A DNA stretch of 64,000 nucleotides, taken from NCBI RefSeq assembly GCF_001748225.1, contig NZ_BDFE01000016.1, positions 124,001 to 188,000 on the forward strand, read 5' to 3'. The notes beneath the pieces are model-generated. The model was not told the DNA's origin and did not search any database. It saw nothing but the letters and a program-made list of their open reading frames with translations. This document shows, piece by piece, positions 18,277 through 27,683 of the stretch. Position numbers and translations under genes: made by a program. This DNA comes from Desulfoplanes formicivorans (GTDB lineage: Bacteria > Desulfobacterota > Desulfovibrionia > Desulfovibrionales > Desulfomicrobiaceae). The first letter of the stretch is position 1; each line of letters starts with the position of its first letter.

Positions 18277-21200
18277 ATGAAAAATCAAGAAGAGCACAGG
18301 ATCAAAACTCTTCTCAGCGATTACATCGATGACAATATACCCGAGTATATTCTTGAAGGTGGCAAGGCCATTGTCATGGATGACCGCATCCAGAAGCTGA
18401 ACGTCCAGAAAAACGAATTTTCCTGGGATGTTGAGGGCCAGATCCAAGGTGATGATTTTCAAGTATACAACTCGGAAATAGGAATCAACCTGGATCAGGG
18501 CAATGTGACGGTCTACTGCAATTGCGCCGAGGCCTTTACCGGTGCGTGCAAACACGCTGCAGCAACCCTTCTCAAACTTTCCGACCAATTGTCCGGTGAC
18601 CAGGAAGAGGATCTGGTCAAGCCCAAGGTCGATTGGAAACAGAATTTCAGGATCTTCTTTTCTACAGAACTGGAACCCGAAGCCGGTCAGCACTATCTCA
18701 TCTACCGTTTTTTCCCGGAAAACGGTCGTTTGCAGATCGAGTTCTACCGGGCACGTCAAAACAAATCAGGGCTTTCCACGGTCCAGAATCCCATCACCCT
18801 GGAACAGATCATCCGCAATCCCAACTGGTGCGAGGTTGCTCCCCAGCTTCCCCGCGTATGCGAACAGATCGGGCAATACCTGGACTACTACGGTCACCGT
18901 GTGGAAATCCCCTTTGGGCTTCTGACCTGGTTTTTCTGGGCCATCCGCAAGGAATACTACCTCTTCTGGCAGGATTCCGAAACCCCTGTGCGCATCGAAA
19001 GCACGCCCATGCGCTTGCAGGTCAGCCCCCGGATCAACGACGAAGGATTGGGCTTTGAACTCATGCTCGGTCGCGAAGGCAAAGTACCCTTTTCCATTAC
19101 CAGCCATGAGGTCTATTTCTACGGCAACCTGCCCCTGTGGGTCTGTTGGAAGCACAATTTCTATCCCCTGCAGACCGGCCTGTCCCCGCAGCTGGTCCAG
19201 GAGCTGGTCACGGAGCAGCCGGTTATCCCTAATTCGGACATCTCCGAATTTCTGGATCGGGTATGGACCAAAATCCCTTCGTCCGACCTCTATGGCCAGG
19301 ACGAGTTTCTCGAACGCATGGCCCCCATTTTTGTCCCGGCCACCTATAACCCCAAGCTGTTTCTGGGCGAGGAAGGCAGCCTGCTGACCCTGGAAATTCA
19401 GAACATCTACGAAACCGAACACGGGGAGATCACCCTGCCGGGTCCCAATCAGGATTTCCAGACTGGAAGCTACCAGTTTGAAGGCAAGTCCTTTCTTTTA
19501 CGCCGGGATCAGGACAGCGAAGAAAAGCTGTTGACCATGCTCATGGATATGGGCTTTCAATCCAGGAGCAACGCCCTGTGGTTTCTCGAACCCGAGGAAG
19601 CCATTGTCTTTCTGTTGGACGCCTATCCCAAGGTGGTGGAGGAATACCGGGTTTATGGAGAAAAGGATCTGACCCGCTTCAAGGTCAGACTGACCCCGCC
19701 GAATGTGGTGGCCAAGATCGAAACCCAGGACGAGGACAAGTGGTTCAACCTGGACATCAATGTGGAATACGAGGACTTGAGCGTCCCCATCGAAAAAATC
19801 TGGAAAGCATGGACCAATGGCAAGCGCTATGTTCAGCTCAAGGATGGTTCCTACACGGGTCTTCCGGAATCCTGGCTGGAAAAGCTGGGCCACAAACTCC
19901 AGGCCATGGGCCTGGATCCTGAAAAACCGCCCAAGAAAAAATTTGAAAATTTCGAAGCCCCTGTCCTGGACAAGATCCTCGAGGACATCCCGGATACCCA
20001 GTCCGACCCCTTCTGGGACACCCTGCGGGACAAAATCCACCAGTTCAAGGAAATCAAGCAGCTGGAAACCCCGCCTGAAGTTCAGGCCACCCTGCGTCCC
20101 TACCAGTGCCAGGGGCTGAGTTATCTCAATTTTCTCAAGGAATACCACTTCGGGGGCATTCTGGCCGATGAAATGGGTCTTGGAAAAACCATCCAGACCC
20201 TGTCCTTTCTCCAGTACATGAAGAATCAGAAGGTCAAGGAACCCAATCTGATCATTGTGCCCACATCGGTTCTGCCCAACTGGGAACGTGAAGCCCAGAA
20301 ATTTGTGCCCAACATGAAACGCTTGGTCATCTACGGTTCAAGACGTGAAGGGTTGTTCAAGAAAATTCCCAAATCCGAACTGGTCCTGACCACCTATGCC
20401 CTTTTGCGCCGGGATCTGGATGAAATCCTCAAATACGAATACAATGCCGTGATTCTGGACGAGGCCCAGAACATCAAGAACCCCAACACCATCACCGCTC
20501 GTTCGGTACGCAAGATCGACGCCAAACTCAGGCTGTGTCTTTCGGGAACGCCCATTGAGAACAATCTGCTTGAACTCTGGTCCCTGTTCGAATTTCTCAT
20601 GCCCGGTTTTCTGGGGTCCCAATCGGCCTTTCAAAAGGGATTCATCAAGCCAATCAAGGATGGCGACCAGGAAAGCCTGGACTACCTCCAGGCCAGGGTC
20701 AAGCCATTCATCCTGCGCAGAACCAAGTCCGAAGTGGCCAAGGACCTGCCGCCCAAGGTGGAAAACGTGTTCTACTCTGCTCTGCTGGAAGAACAGACCG
20801 AACTGTATTCCGCCCTGGCCAAAAAACTCAAGGAACAGGTCATGCAGAAGGTGGACGAAAAGGGCGTGGCCGGCAGCCAGATGTCCATCCTGGACGCTTT
20901 GCTCAAGCTCAGACAGATCTGCTGCCATCCGAGACTCCTCAAGCTGGATATGCCAGGGGTGAACACGAACATGTCCTCGGGCAAGTTCGAAGCCTTCAAA
21001 AACCTCTCCCAGGCCATCATCGAGGACGGACACAAGGTGCTGGTATTCTCCCAGTTCGTGCAGATGCTGCACATCATCCGTTCCTGGCTGACCATGGAAG
21101 AGATTCCCTTTGCCTACCTTGATGGAACCAGCAAGGACAGATTCGAACAGGTGGACCGGTTCAACAACAATCCGGATATTCCCATCTTCCTCATTTCCCT

Positions 21201-21483
21201 CAAGGCAGGTGGTACCGGCCTCAACCTGACATCGGCCGATTACGTTATCCACTACGATCCTTGGTGGAACCCGGCCGTGGAGGCCCAGGCCACCGACCGA
21301 ACCCACCGTATCGGCCAGACCAGACAGGTCTTTTCCTACAAGATGATCTGCGAAAACACGGTGGAAGAAAAAATCCTCAAGCTCCAGGAACAGAAAAAAG
21401 GCATTGCCGATTCCATCATCCCCGGACAAAGCGCCTGGAAATCACTGACCAGGGACGACCTGGAGATGCTGTTTGAAGTATAG
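18277..21483 (+). CDS. SWIM zinc-finger SNF2-family helicase
   Basis: This 1,068-residue Swi2/Snf2 ATPase has an N-terminal SWIM zinc finger (C81-x-C83-x7-C91-x-H93). A long central region follows, then helicase motifs ADEMGLGKT (I), DEAQNIKN (II) and SGTPIENNLLELWSL (III). The C-terminal lobe has FSQFVQML, SLKAGGTGLNLTSADYVIHYDPWWNP and DRTHRIGQ. Bacterial homologues of this layout (HepA/RapA-like SNF2 proteins) are thought to move along nucleic acid; the target here is unknown. The start has GGAGAGAA at good spacing. The gene's last 143 bases are repeated just downstream as a decayed copy, and instead of a normal terminator the gene runs into repeats. Confidence 0.92.
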   Translation: MKNQEEHRIKTLLSDYIDDNIPEYILEGGKAIVMDDRIQKLNVQKNEFSWDVEGQIQGDDFQVYNSEIGINLDQGNVTVYCNCAEAFTGACKHAAATLLKLSDQLSGDQEEDLVKPKVDWKQNFRIFFSTELEPEAGQHYLIYRFFPENGRLQIEFYRARQNKSGLSTVQNPITLEQIIRNPNWCEVAPQLPRVCEQIGQYLDYYGHRVEIPFGLLTWFFWAIRKEYYLFWQDSETPVRIESTPMRLQVSPRINDEGLGFELMLGREGKVPFSITSHEVYFYGNLPLWVCWKHNFYPLQTGLSPQLVQELVTEQPVIPNSDISEFLDRVWTKIPSSDLYGQDEFLERMAPIFVPATYNPKLFLGEEGSLLTLEIQNIYETEHGEITLPGPNQDFQTGSYQFEGKSFLLRRDQDSEEKLLTMLMDMGFQSRSNALWFLEPEEAIVFLLDAYPKVVEEYRVYGEKDLTRFKVRLTPPNVVAKIETQDEDKWFNLDINVEYEDLSVPIEKIWKAWTNGKRYVQLKDGSYTGLPESWLEKLGHKLQAMGLDPEKPPKKKFENFEAPVLDKILEDIPDTQSDPFWDTLRDKIHQFKEIKQLETPPEVQATLRPYQCQGLSYLNFLKEYHFGGILADEMGLGKTIQTLSFLQYMKNQKVKEPNLIIVPTSVLPNWEREAQKFVPNMKRLVIYGSRREGLFKKIPKSELVLTTYALLRRDLDEILKYEYNAVILDEAQNIKNPNTITARSVRKIDAKLRLCLSGTPIENNLLELWSLFEFLMPGFLGSQSAFQKGFIKPIKDGDQESLDYLQARVKPFILRRTKSEVAKDLPPKVENVFYSALLEEQTELYSALAKKLKEQVMQKVDEKGVAGSQMSILDALLKLRQICCHPRLLKLDMPGVNTNMSSGKFEAFKNLSQAIIEDGHKVLVFSQFVQMLHIIRSWLTMEEIPFAYLDGTSKDRFEQVDRFNNNPDIPIFLISLKAGGTGLNLTSADYVIHYDPWWNPAVEAQATDRTHRIGQTRQVFSYKMICENTVEEKILKLQEQKKGIADSIIPGQSAWKSLTRDDLEMLFEV

Positions 21484-21774
21484 AAAAGTGCGCAGTGCAC
21501 AGTGCGCAGTGCGCAGAAAAAACCACACGAATCGTTTCTCACTGTGCACTGTGTACTAGATGATCTGCGAAAACACGGTGGAAGAGAAAATTCTCAAGCT
21601 CCAGGAGCAGAAAAAAGGTATTGCCGATTCCATCATCCCCTGCCAGAATGCCTGGAAATCACTGACCAGGGCGACCTGGAGATGCTGTTTGAAGTATAAA
21701 AAAGAACGCAGTACACAGTGCGCAGTGCACAGAAAAAACCACACGAATCGTTTCTCACTGTGCACTGTGCACTT
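21341..21774. repeat. tandem duplication of a ~217-bp unit (SNF2 3' end plus palindromic block)
   Basis: Unit 1 (21341-21557) holds the last codons of the SNF2 gene, then a GTGC/GCAC-rich palindromic block around a conserved AAAAAACCACACGAATCG core. Unit 2 (21558 to about 21774) repeats the same order with substitutions. In the coding part the first four or five differences fall at synonymous third positions, and there is one single-base deletion near the end. Confidence 0.85.
21558..21699 (+). pseudogene. orphan 3' fragment of an SNF2 helicase gene
   Basis: This repeats the last 47 or so codons of the upstream helicase gene, from MICENTVEEKILKLQ to LFEV. It has no start region of its own, a changed stretch in the middle and a one-base deletion (AGGGACGAC to AGGGCGAC) that shifts the frame before the end. 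It cannot make a functional protein and is best read as the remnant of a second copy. Confidence 0.8.
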
Positions 21775-21921
21775 CTGTGTACTGTGCCCTGTGCACTGTG
21801 CACTTCTGTGTACTGTGCCCTGCGCACTGCGTACTTCAGTGCCCTGCGCACTGTGCACTGTGCACTTCTGTGTACTGTGCCCTGCGCACTGCGTACTTCA
21901 GTGCCCTGCGCACTGTGCACT
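21700..21921. repeat. heptamer-based repeat array (CTGTGCA-type) before bioA
   Basis: After the second palindromic block the sequence consists of imperfect 7-base units (CTGTGCA, CTGCGCA, CTGTGCC, CTGCGTA) in groups separated by 10-base spacers (CTTCTGTGTA or CTTCAGTGCC). Because GTGCAC is self-complementary, long stretches can fold into hairpins. The array ends 8 bases before the bioA start, so it occupies the place where a promoter and ribosome binding site would be expected. Confidence 0.85.
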
Positions 21922-21929
21922 AATATTAT

Positions 21930-23225
21930 ATGACCAACCCATCCATGGACAATCTTCTTGCCTTTGACCGTGAACATATCTGGCATCCCTACACCTCCAT
22001 GAGCAACCCTCTGCCGGTTTTTCCGGTTCGCTCGGCCAATGGAGTACGCATTACCCTGGCCGACGGGAGGGAACTCATCGATGGCATGTCTTCCTGGTGG
22101 GCGGCCATTCACGGATACAACCATCCGGTACTCAACCAGGCGGCTACCCAACAGATCCAGACCATGTCCCATGTCATGTTCGGAGGCCTGACCCATGAAC
22201 CGGCAGTCACCCTGGCCCGTCTTCTAACGGATCTTGCTCCAGAGGGTCTGACCAGGGTTTTCCTGGCGGACTCGGGTTCTGTGGCCGTGGAAGTAGCCTT
22301 GAAAATGGCCCTGCAATACTGGTTTTCCCAGGGGCAGAAACAGAAAAACCGCCTGATGACCATCCGCGGAGGGTATCACGGGGATACCTTCGGGGCCATG
22401 AGCGTGTGCGATCCGGTTACCGGGATGCACGAAATCTTCCGGGGCGTTATGCCTGAGCATATTTTTGCCCCCCGACCATCCTGCCCCTACGGGGAGACCT
22501 TTGCCCCCGGCTGCATGCACGCCTTTGAAACCCTCATCAAGGACCATGCCCATGAGCTGGCAGCGGTTATTCTGGAACCCATTGTCCAGGGAGCCGGGGG
22601 CATGTGGTTTTATGCGCCCGAGTATCTGACCCGGGTCCGGGAACTCTGCAACGCCCACAACGTGCTGTTGATCGCCGATGAAATCGCAACGGGATTCGGC
22701 CGCACCGGGACCATGTTTGCCTGCGAACATGCTGGTATCACCCCGGACATCATGTGCGTGGGCAAGGCCCTGACCGGGGGCTACATGACCCTTTCCGCCA
22801 CACTGACCACCGACAGGGTTGCCGAAAGGATTTCCCAGGGATCGGTTCCCTGCCTGATGCACGGCCCCACCTTCATGGGCAATCCCCTTGCCTGCGCCAT
22901 TGCCTGCGCGTCCATCAAACTCCTTGTTGCCACGCCGTGGCAAAAAAGGATTCAACACATAAGCGATCAATTGCGTCAGGAACTCGAACCGTGCCGTGCA
23001 TCCCGCAAGGTTGCCGATGTCAGGGTCCTTGGCGCCATAGGCGTGGTTGAAATGCATGATCCCGTGGACATGGCTGCACTTCAGGCGTTTTTTGTTGATC
23101 AGGGCGTGTGGATACGCCCCTTTGGCCGACTCGTGTATGTCATGCCGCCCTATATCATCCAACCCGACGATCTGAGCCGGGTCACCCGGGCCATCAGGGC
23201 CGTTGCAACCGGGGACCATGATTGA
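21930..23225 (+). CDS. bioA: adenosylmethionine-8-amino-7-oxononanoate aminotransferase
   Basis: BioA is the PLP enzyme that converts KAPA to DAPA with S-adenosylmethionine as amino donor, the third step of the late biotin pathway. Visible features are the N-terminal [42 protein letters not shown], the PLP-binding Asp250 ([14 protein letters not shown]) and the Schiff-base Lys279 ([11 protein letters not shown]). The length of 431 residues is normal. The ATG at 21930 follows directly on an AT-rich TAATATTAT stretch and the heptamer array, with no Shine-Dalgarno sequence. Translation may therefore be leaderless or weak, or depend on RNA structure. bioD follows after 63 bases. Confidence 0.97.
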   Translation: MTNPSMDNLLAFDREHIWHPYTSMSNPLPVFPVRSANGVRITLADGRELIDGMSSWWAAIHGYNHPVLNQAATQQIQTMSHVMFGGLTHEPAVTLARLLTDLAPEGLTRVFLADSGSVAVEVALKMALQYWFSQGQKQKNRLMTIRGGYHGDTFGAMSVCDPVTGMHEIFRGVMPEHIFAPRPSCPYGETFAPGCMHAFETLIKDHAHELAAVILEPIVQGAGGMWFYAPEYLTRVRELCNAHNVLLIADEIATGFGRTGTMFACEHAGITPDIMCVGKALTGGYMTLSATLTTDRVAERISQGSVPCLMHGPTFMGNPLACAIACASIKLLVATPWQKRIQHISDQLRQELEPCRASRKVADVRVLGAIGVVEMHDPVDMAALQAFFVDQGVWIRPFGRLVYVMPPYIIQPDDLSRVTRAIRAVATGDHD

Positions 23226-23288
23226 CAGGGGATCATCCATGGGAGCATGTGTACAGGTTGAACAACACTGCAACCCTTCACACATGCC

Positions 23289-23927
23289 ATGATTTTTCCC
23301 CAACGTTTTTGTATTACAGGTACGGATACGGATATCGGCAAGACCGTTGTGGCGGCCCTACTCACCAAGGGCCTTGGGGCCAGCTATTTCAAGCCCATTC
23401 AAAGCGGCACCGACCAGGGATCAGACACGGATACGGTCAGACACCTGACCGGCCTGCCCCAAGACCACTTTATCCCGCCCGTCTACACCTTCAAGGCGCC
23501 CCTTTCTCCCCATCTGGCTGCCGAGCAGGAACAGGTTCACATCGATCTTTCCAGGATAACCCTGCCGTCCCAGGCGGGCCCACCAGCTTCACGATCACAT
23601 CTTGTGGTGGAAGGAGCAGGCGGACTCATGGTTCCCCTCAACGACAGGGAACTGATGATCGACCTGATCGGACAACTGGCTCTTCCCGTTATTCTCGTGG
23701 CTGCCAACCGTCTGGGTACCATCAACCAGACCCTGCTGTCCCTGCAGGCTCTGGCCCTGCGATCCATACCCGTTATCGGGGTCATCCTGAACCTGGGGAG
23801 AGATGACAACAATGCCAGGGCCATTGCCCATTTTGGCAAGGTCCCCATTCTTGCCCAGATCCCCCGGCTTGACCCCCTGTCCCCCTCAGCTCTTGCAACC
23901 GGCTTCAACCGTTTCTTTGGCGACTAA
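23289..23927 (+). CDS. bioD: dethiobiotin synthetase
   Basis: BioD closes the ureido ring of dethiobiotin from DAPA, CO2 and ATP. It has the P-loop GTDTDIGKT (residues 11-19), the conserved YFKPIQSG, and VVEGAGGLMVPL in the second nucleotide-binding region, over the typical length (212 residues). It lies between bioA and bioB on the same strand, with only 6 bases before bioB, so the three form one operon. Confidence 0.96.
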   Translation: MIFPQRFCITGTDTDIGKTVVAALLTKGLGASYFKPIQSGTDQGSDTDTVRHLTGLPQDHFIPPVYTFKAPLSPHLAAEQEQVHIDLSRITLPSQAGPPASRSHLVVEGAGGLMVPLNDRELMIDLIGQLALPVILVAANRLGTINQTLLSLQALALRSIPVIGVILNLGRDDNNARAIAHFGKVPILAQIPRLDPLSPSALATGFNRFFGD

Positions 23928-23933
23928 CTGCCC

Positions 23934-24926
23934 ATGTCCATATCCACATACCGCATTCTTGATCTGGCTGAAAAAGCCCTGACCATCAGGCTCACCCGAG
24001 ACGAACTCCTCCAGCTGATCCCCCTTCCCGACCAGGCCCTGACAGGACTCTGGGCGGGGGCCGAACGGATCCGAACCCATTTTTTTGGCACATCCATCCA
24101 TTTGTGCACCATATGCAACGCCAAATCCGGTCGCTGCTCGGAAGACTGCCACTACTGCGCTCAGTCAGCGCATTTTGACACCCATGTTGCGGCTTATCCC
24201 CTGTTGCCCCACGACCAACTGGTTCAAGACGGCATGCTCGCTGCACATTCTCCCATCCACCGCTATGCCATGGTGACCTCCGGCCGGAGACTCCCCAAAC
24301 AGGAAATCCCCCAGGTGGCCAAGGCCATGGGGGATCTGCAAGAAGCCAACGTTAATCTGTGCGCATCACTCGGCATTCTTGATAAAGAGGACCTGCTAAC
24401 CCTCAAGGCCCATGGCATGACCCGATACCATCACAATCTGGAGACGTGTCGGGAGCTTTTTCCACGCATCTGCACCACACATGGTTTTGAGGAACGTGTA
24501 GCAACCCTGCGCATGGCCAAAGAAATCGGTCTTCAGGTGTGCTCGGGAGGTATTTTCGGCATGGGCGAAAACCTGGAACAGACCCTTGATCTGGCCCTGA
24601 CCCTGCGAGACATTGATGTGGATGCAGTGCCCATGAATTTTCTCATTCCCATCCCGGGAACCCCTCTTGAAAATACTCGTCCATTGCAGCCTCTTGAATG
24701 CCTGCGCCGCATCGCCCTGTTTCGCTTCGCCCTTCCCGACAAGGAAATCATCATCTGCGGCGGCCGGGTGGCCAACCTCAAGGAACTTCACCCCATGGTC
24801 TTCCAGGCCGGAGCCAGCGGCATCATGACCGGCAACTATCTCACCCGCCAGGGAAGAACCCTCCAACAGGATCTCGACCTTCTGGAACATCTCGGGCTTG
24901 AGCCAAGAAAACCATCAGGCCATTGA
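23934..24926 (+). CDS. bioB: biotin synthase (radical SAM)
   Basis: BioB inserts sulfur into dethiobiotin. The radical-SAM CxxxCxxC motif is present (Cys68, Cys72, Cys75; CSEDCHYC), followed by CAQSAHF and the later YHHNLETC and IPGTPLE regions of the family. The 330-residue length is normal. The gene closes the bioA-bioD-bioB operon and faces bioC across about 115 bases in which I saw no convincing terminator hairpin. Confidence 0.96.
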   Translation: MSISTYRILDLAEKALTIRLTRDELLQLIPLPDQALTGLWAGAERIRTHFFGTSIHLCTICNAKSGRCSEDCHYCAQSAHFDTHVAAYPLLPHDQLVQDGMLAAHSPIHRYAMVTSGRRLPKQEIPQVAKAMGDLQEANVNLCASLGILDKEDLLTLKAHGMTRYHHNLETCRELFPRICTTHGFEERVATLRMAKEIGLQVCSGGIFGMGENLEQTLDLALTLRDIDVDAVPMNFLIPIPGTPLENTRPLQPLECLRRIALFRFALPDKEIIICGGRVANLKELHPMVFQAGASGIMTGNYLTRQGRTLQQDLDLLEHLGLEPRKPSGH

Positions 24927-25042
24927 TAACCCCTTCATGACGGCCCAGACAGGCTCATAAGGGACAATCCGGCCTCCAGCCCCCCATAACCTTCACGTCT
25001 GAACGATTCGAGACAAACCCGGATCTTTTGGCGTGCCCGCTG

Positions 25043-25807
25043 TCACTCCCTTTCCCTGTGTCCCTGGAGATAGAGCACCTCATAGGTGGCCCGCACCCCG
25101 TCCTTGTCGCGATACCTGGCTGCATACTCCCTGCAGAATGCGGCATATCGACGACGGCCGATTCGACCCATGCCCGGAGTAGCCTTGGCCCCTGTTCCCT
25201 GTTGGGACCGAAGAAAGGTTCCAACGGAATCATAATGCCAGACCAGCTCCCGGGTATGCCCCTTCCAGCGTATTCCCCTGATCCCGGACATGATCCGTTC
25301 ATAAAAGGCAACCGAGTGCAGGGGAAAAACCGAACCAAAACCGGTTTTCCGGCTCACCTCACCCAGTTCCTTCAGGGTCCCGTCAACAAACAGGGCCAGA
25401 ACAAAATCCCCACCAGGACGAAGCAGGGCAAGATTGGCAGGAATCGAACGCTCCGGGTCAAGATACCATTGCAGGGAAGAGGCGCTGACCAAAAGATCGA
25501 TGTGCAGGGGTTGCAAAGGCGGGGTTTCCCCGTCACCCACCAGGGGCATTACACAGGGCAGGGAAGAAAAAATCGGTTTTTTGACCATGCCATGGGCCAG
25601 ATCCAGGGCCAGATAGACGCGAGGCCTGATCCTGGGAACAAGGAGCCCGGTCAGGAACCCGGCACCCGAACCGATCTCAAGAACCGTGTCATAGGTTGTA
25701 TCGGCTACCAGTCTGGCACAATCATGAGCTACATCCTGCTGGACAAGGGCCCACTTCTCATACGACCGGCTGGCACGATCAAAGGCGTTTCTGATACGGG
25801 ATTTCAA
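25043..25807 (-). CDS. bioC: malonyl-ACP O-methyltransferase
   Basis: BioC methylates malonyl-ACP to start pimelate assembly on the fatty-acid machinery. The SAM-binding motif VLEIGSGAG lies at residues 42-50, after an N-terminal segment SRIRNAFDRASRSYEKWALVQ that is typical of BioC. I chose the TTG at 25807, which overlaps the stop of the upstream esterase gene as TTGA. This gives 254 residues, close to E. coli BioC, while the longer open frame upstream is only the shadow of the esterase gene. The overlap suggests translation coupled to the esterase. It is last in the bioF-bioH-bioC operon. Confidence 0.85.
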   Translation of the reverse strand: MKSRIRNAFDRASRSYEKWALVQQDVAHDCARLVADTTYDTVLEIGSGAGFLTGLLVPRIRPRVYLALDLAHGMVKKPIFSSLPCVMPLVGDGETPPLQPLHIDLLVSASSLQWYLDPERSIPANLALLRPGGDFVLALFVDGTLKELGEVSRKTGFGSVFPLHSVAFYERIMSGIRGIRWKGHTRELVWHYDSVGTFLRSQQGTGAKATPGMGRIGRRRYAAFCREYAARYRDKDGVRATYEVLYLQGHRERE

Positions 25808-26439
25808 GGGATGCTGGACTCCACAAGGGAAGTGAGGAGATGGTCGGGAACAAAATGGCCACAGGGAAAACAATGGACCTTTGCCCGGGGCAAAAGGGAA
25901 CCAACACGGGCAAAAGCCCTTTTGGGAACAATCCGGTCCTTTGAACCGTGCACAAGATGAATGGGTGTTTGGACGTCGGCCAGAAGGTCGGGAATGCACC
26001 GGGACCTGACAAGATAAGCAAGTCCCCTTATGAGCTGGTCAACATGCACCCCTTCAAGGGGCACAGCAAGATCACTCGGCACCCCGCAATTGGCATAAAA
26101 CGCCGTGAGTACACCAGGCCCTTCCTGTTCAAGACGCGCCTGCATGTTTCTGATAATCCGACAGGGAAGGCATGCGGTAAAATCCAGAAACGGGGCGACC
26201 AGCACAACCCGCGCAAACCGGTCAATGATATCTGCTCCCCATTTGAGGACCATGTGCGCTCCCGTGGACCAGGCCACAAGGGTCTGGTCCCCATCCTGAC
26301 CCAGCAGAATGTTTCTTATGGCCTGTTCGCCATGGGGAGCAAAGGGAACATAAAAATGAGGCAGCCTGCCCAAAAAGGGAAACAACTCCCTGTACCCGGC
26401 CCAGCCCGAAAGGAAACAGATAGGCTGCAGACCGCTCAT
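25804..26439 (-). CDS. alpha/beta hydrolase, probable pimeloyl-ACP methyl ester esterase (BioH role)
   Basis: A small alpha/beta hydrolase (211 residues) lies between bioF and bioC. This is where the esterase that releases pimeloyl-ACP from its methyl ester (BioH, BioG and analogues) is expected. The nucleophile elbow reads A-W-S58-T-G, so the first glycine of GxSxG is alanine. Asp in GSKDRIVP and His in CGHFVPD complete a triad. The start ATG at 26439 overlaps the bioF stop as ATGA; longer upstream frames are shadows of bioF. The function is inferred from context and fold, and I cannot tell which of the unrelated BioH-type subfamilies it belongs to. Confidence 0.75.
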   Translation of the reverse strand: MSGLQPICFLSGWAGYRELFPFLGRLPHFYVPFAPHGEQAIRNILLGQDGDQTLVAWSTGAHMVLKWGADIIDRFARVVLVAPFLDFTACLPCRIIRNMQARLEQEGPGVLTAFYANCGVPSDLAVPLEGVHVDQLIRGLAYLVRSRCIPDLLADVQTPIHLVHGSKDRIVPKRAFARVGSLLPRAKVHCFPCGHFVPDHLLTSLVESSIP

Positions 26440-27605
26440 GCCATGGCCTCCTGCAGGCGAACAAAGGCCGTACGGACCTTGGCTAAATGCTCCGGCAGCA
26501 TATCCGCCCTCAGGGCCAACCGAAGGCGCGAAGTCCCTTGGGGAACGGTCGGCGGCCTGATGGCGGCAACAAGGACGCCGGATGCCAGAAGATGATCCCG
26601 GGCCCACAAGGTTTTTGCATTGTCCCTGATGATCACGGGAATGATCTGCGTGGTCGATGGACCCACATCAAACCCCAGGGAAGCCAGGAACCCGCGAAAC
26701 CGGGCTGCAAGCTCCAAAAGCCTGTCCCCTTCCTGGGGATGGTCCTGCACCCAGCGTACCCCGCAAAGCCCGGCACCGATCACTGATGGGGGCAAGGCCG
26801 TGGAAAAAACAAACGACCGGGCCAGATTTTTGAGCAGATCAACCACTTCCTGTCGGGCACACACAAAGCCTCCGTAGCTTCCGAGCCCCTTGCTCAAGGT
26901 TCCCATGTGCAGATGGATTTCGCGTTCAAGCCCCAGCTCACAGGCAAGGCCCCTGCCCTGTCCCACAATGCCGGTGGCATGGGCCTCGTCCACGGCCATG
27001 ATCACATCATGTTCCCTGCATAATGCCACAAGGGCACCCAGGTCGGCCCGGTCACCATCCATGCTGAACACGGAATCGGTGATGAGAAACTTCTCGCGGA
27101 TATCCCGGTTTTTTTTCAGACAATAGGCCAGATGATCCATGTCGTTGTGCCGGTAGCGCACATGACGCGCCCGAGACAGGACGATCCCGTCCACAATGGA
27201 GGCGTGATTGAGGCGATCGGAAAACACAACACTCCCGCGCCCTGCCAGAGCGGTCACCAGCCCCACATTGGCGGCATACCCGGACCCGAAAACAAGGCAG
27301 GCCTCCTGTTTCTTGAGCTCGGCCAGGGCGGACTCCAACTGGTTGTACAATCCAAAGGTCCCGGTAACCAGACGGGAAGCACCACTGGAGGTTCCGTAGG
27401 CCATGACCCCTTGCATGGCGGCCTCTTTCATGGCCTCTTGTCCGGCCAACCCCAGGTAATTGTTGGAGGCCAGGTTGATGACCTGCCGGCCGTTCAGGGA
27501 AACAATCAGATCCGCCCCATGATCAATATCCGGGATTTCACGCCACCTCCCCCCGGTCTTGAGGCTGTTCCGTTTGGCAACCAGCCACTCATCAAAAAAA
27601 CTCAT
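26436..27605 (-). CDS. bioF: 8-amino-7-oxononanoate synthase
   Basis: BioF condenses pimeloyl-ACP with alanine to give KAPA, using PLP. The family signatures are NYLGLAG, YGTSSGASRLVTGT, DEAHATGIVG (206-215) and the PLP Lys239 in GTLSKGLGSYGGF. The 389-residue length is typical. It leads the minus-strand operon bioF-bioH-bioC, in which each pair overlaps by four bases, and converges on bioA-bioD-bioB. Together the six genes cover the route from malonyl-ACP priming to biotin, apart from the fatty-acid cycle enzymes. Confidence 0.96.
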   Translation of the reverse strand: MSFFDEWLVAKRNSLKTGGRWREIPDIDHGADLIVSLNGRQVINLASNNYLGLAGQEAMKEAAMQGVMAYGTSSGASRLVTGTFGLYNQLESALAELKKQEACLVFGSGYAANVGLVTALAGRGSVVFSDRLNHASIVDGIVLSRARHVRYRHNDMDHLAYCLKKNRDIREKFLITDSVFSMDGDRADLGALVALCREHDVIMAVDEAHATGIVGQGRGLACELGLEREIHLHMGTLSKGLGSYGGFVCARQEVVDLLKNLARSFVFSTALPPSVIGAGLCGVRWVQDHPQEGDRLLELAARFRGFLASLGFDVGPSTTQIIPVIIRDNAKTLWARDHLLASGVLVAAIRPPTVPQGTSRLRLALRADMLPEHLAKVRTAFVRLQEAMA

Positions 27606-27683
27606 TCATCATCCCGCCTGCATGGACAGCAAGTCGATTCACTCGAAAACAACCCGGCCTGCGCGCTCATGATCCTTGATCCA

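Noticed and set aside
21700-21921. CRISPR array
   Set aside because: The units are 7 bases long, imperfect and mostly without spacers. There are no 24-40-base direct repeats with unique spacers and no cas genes in the window.
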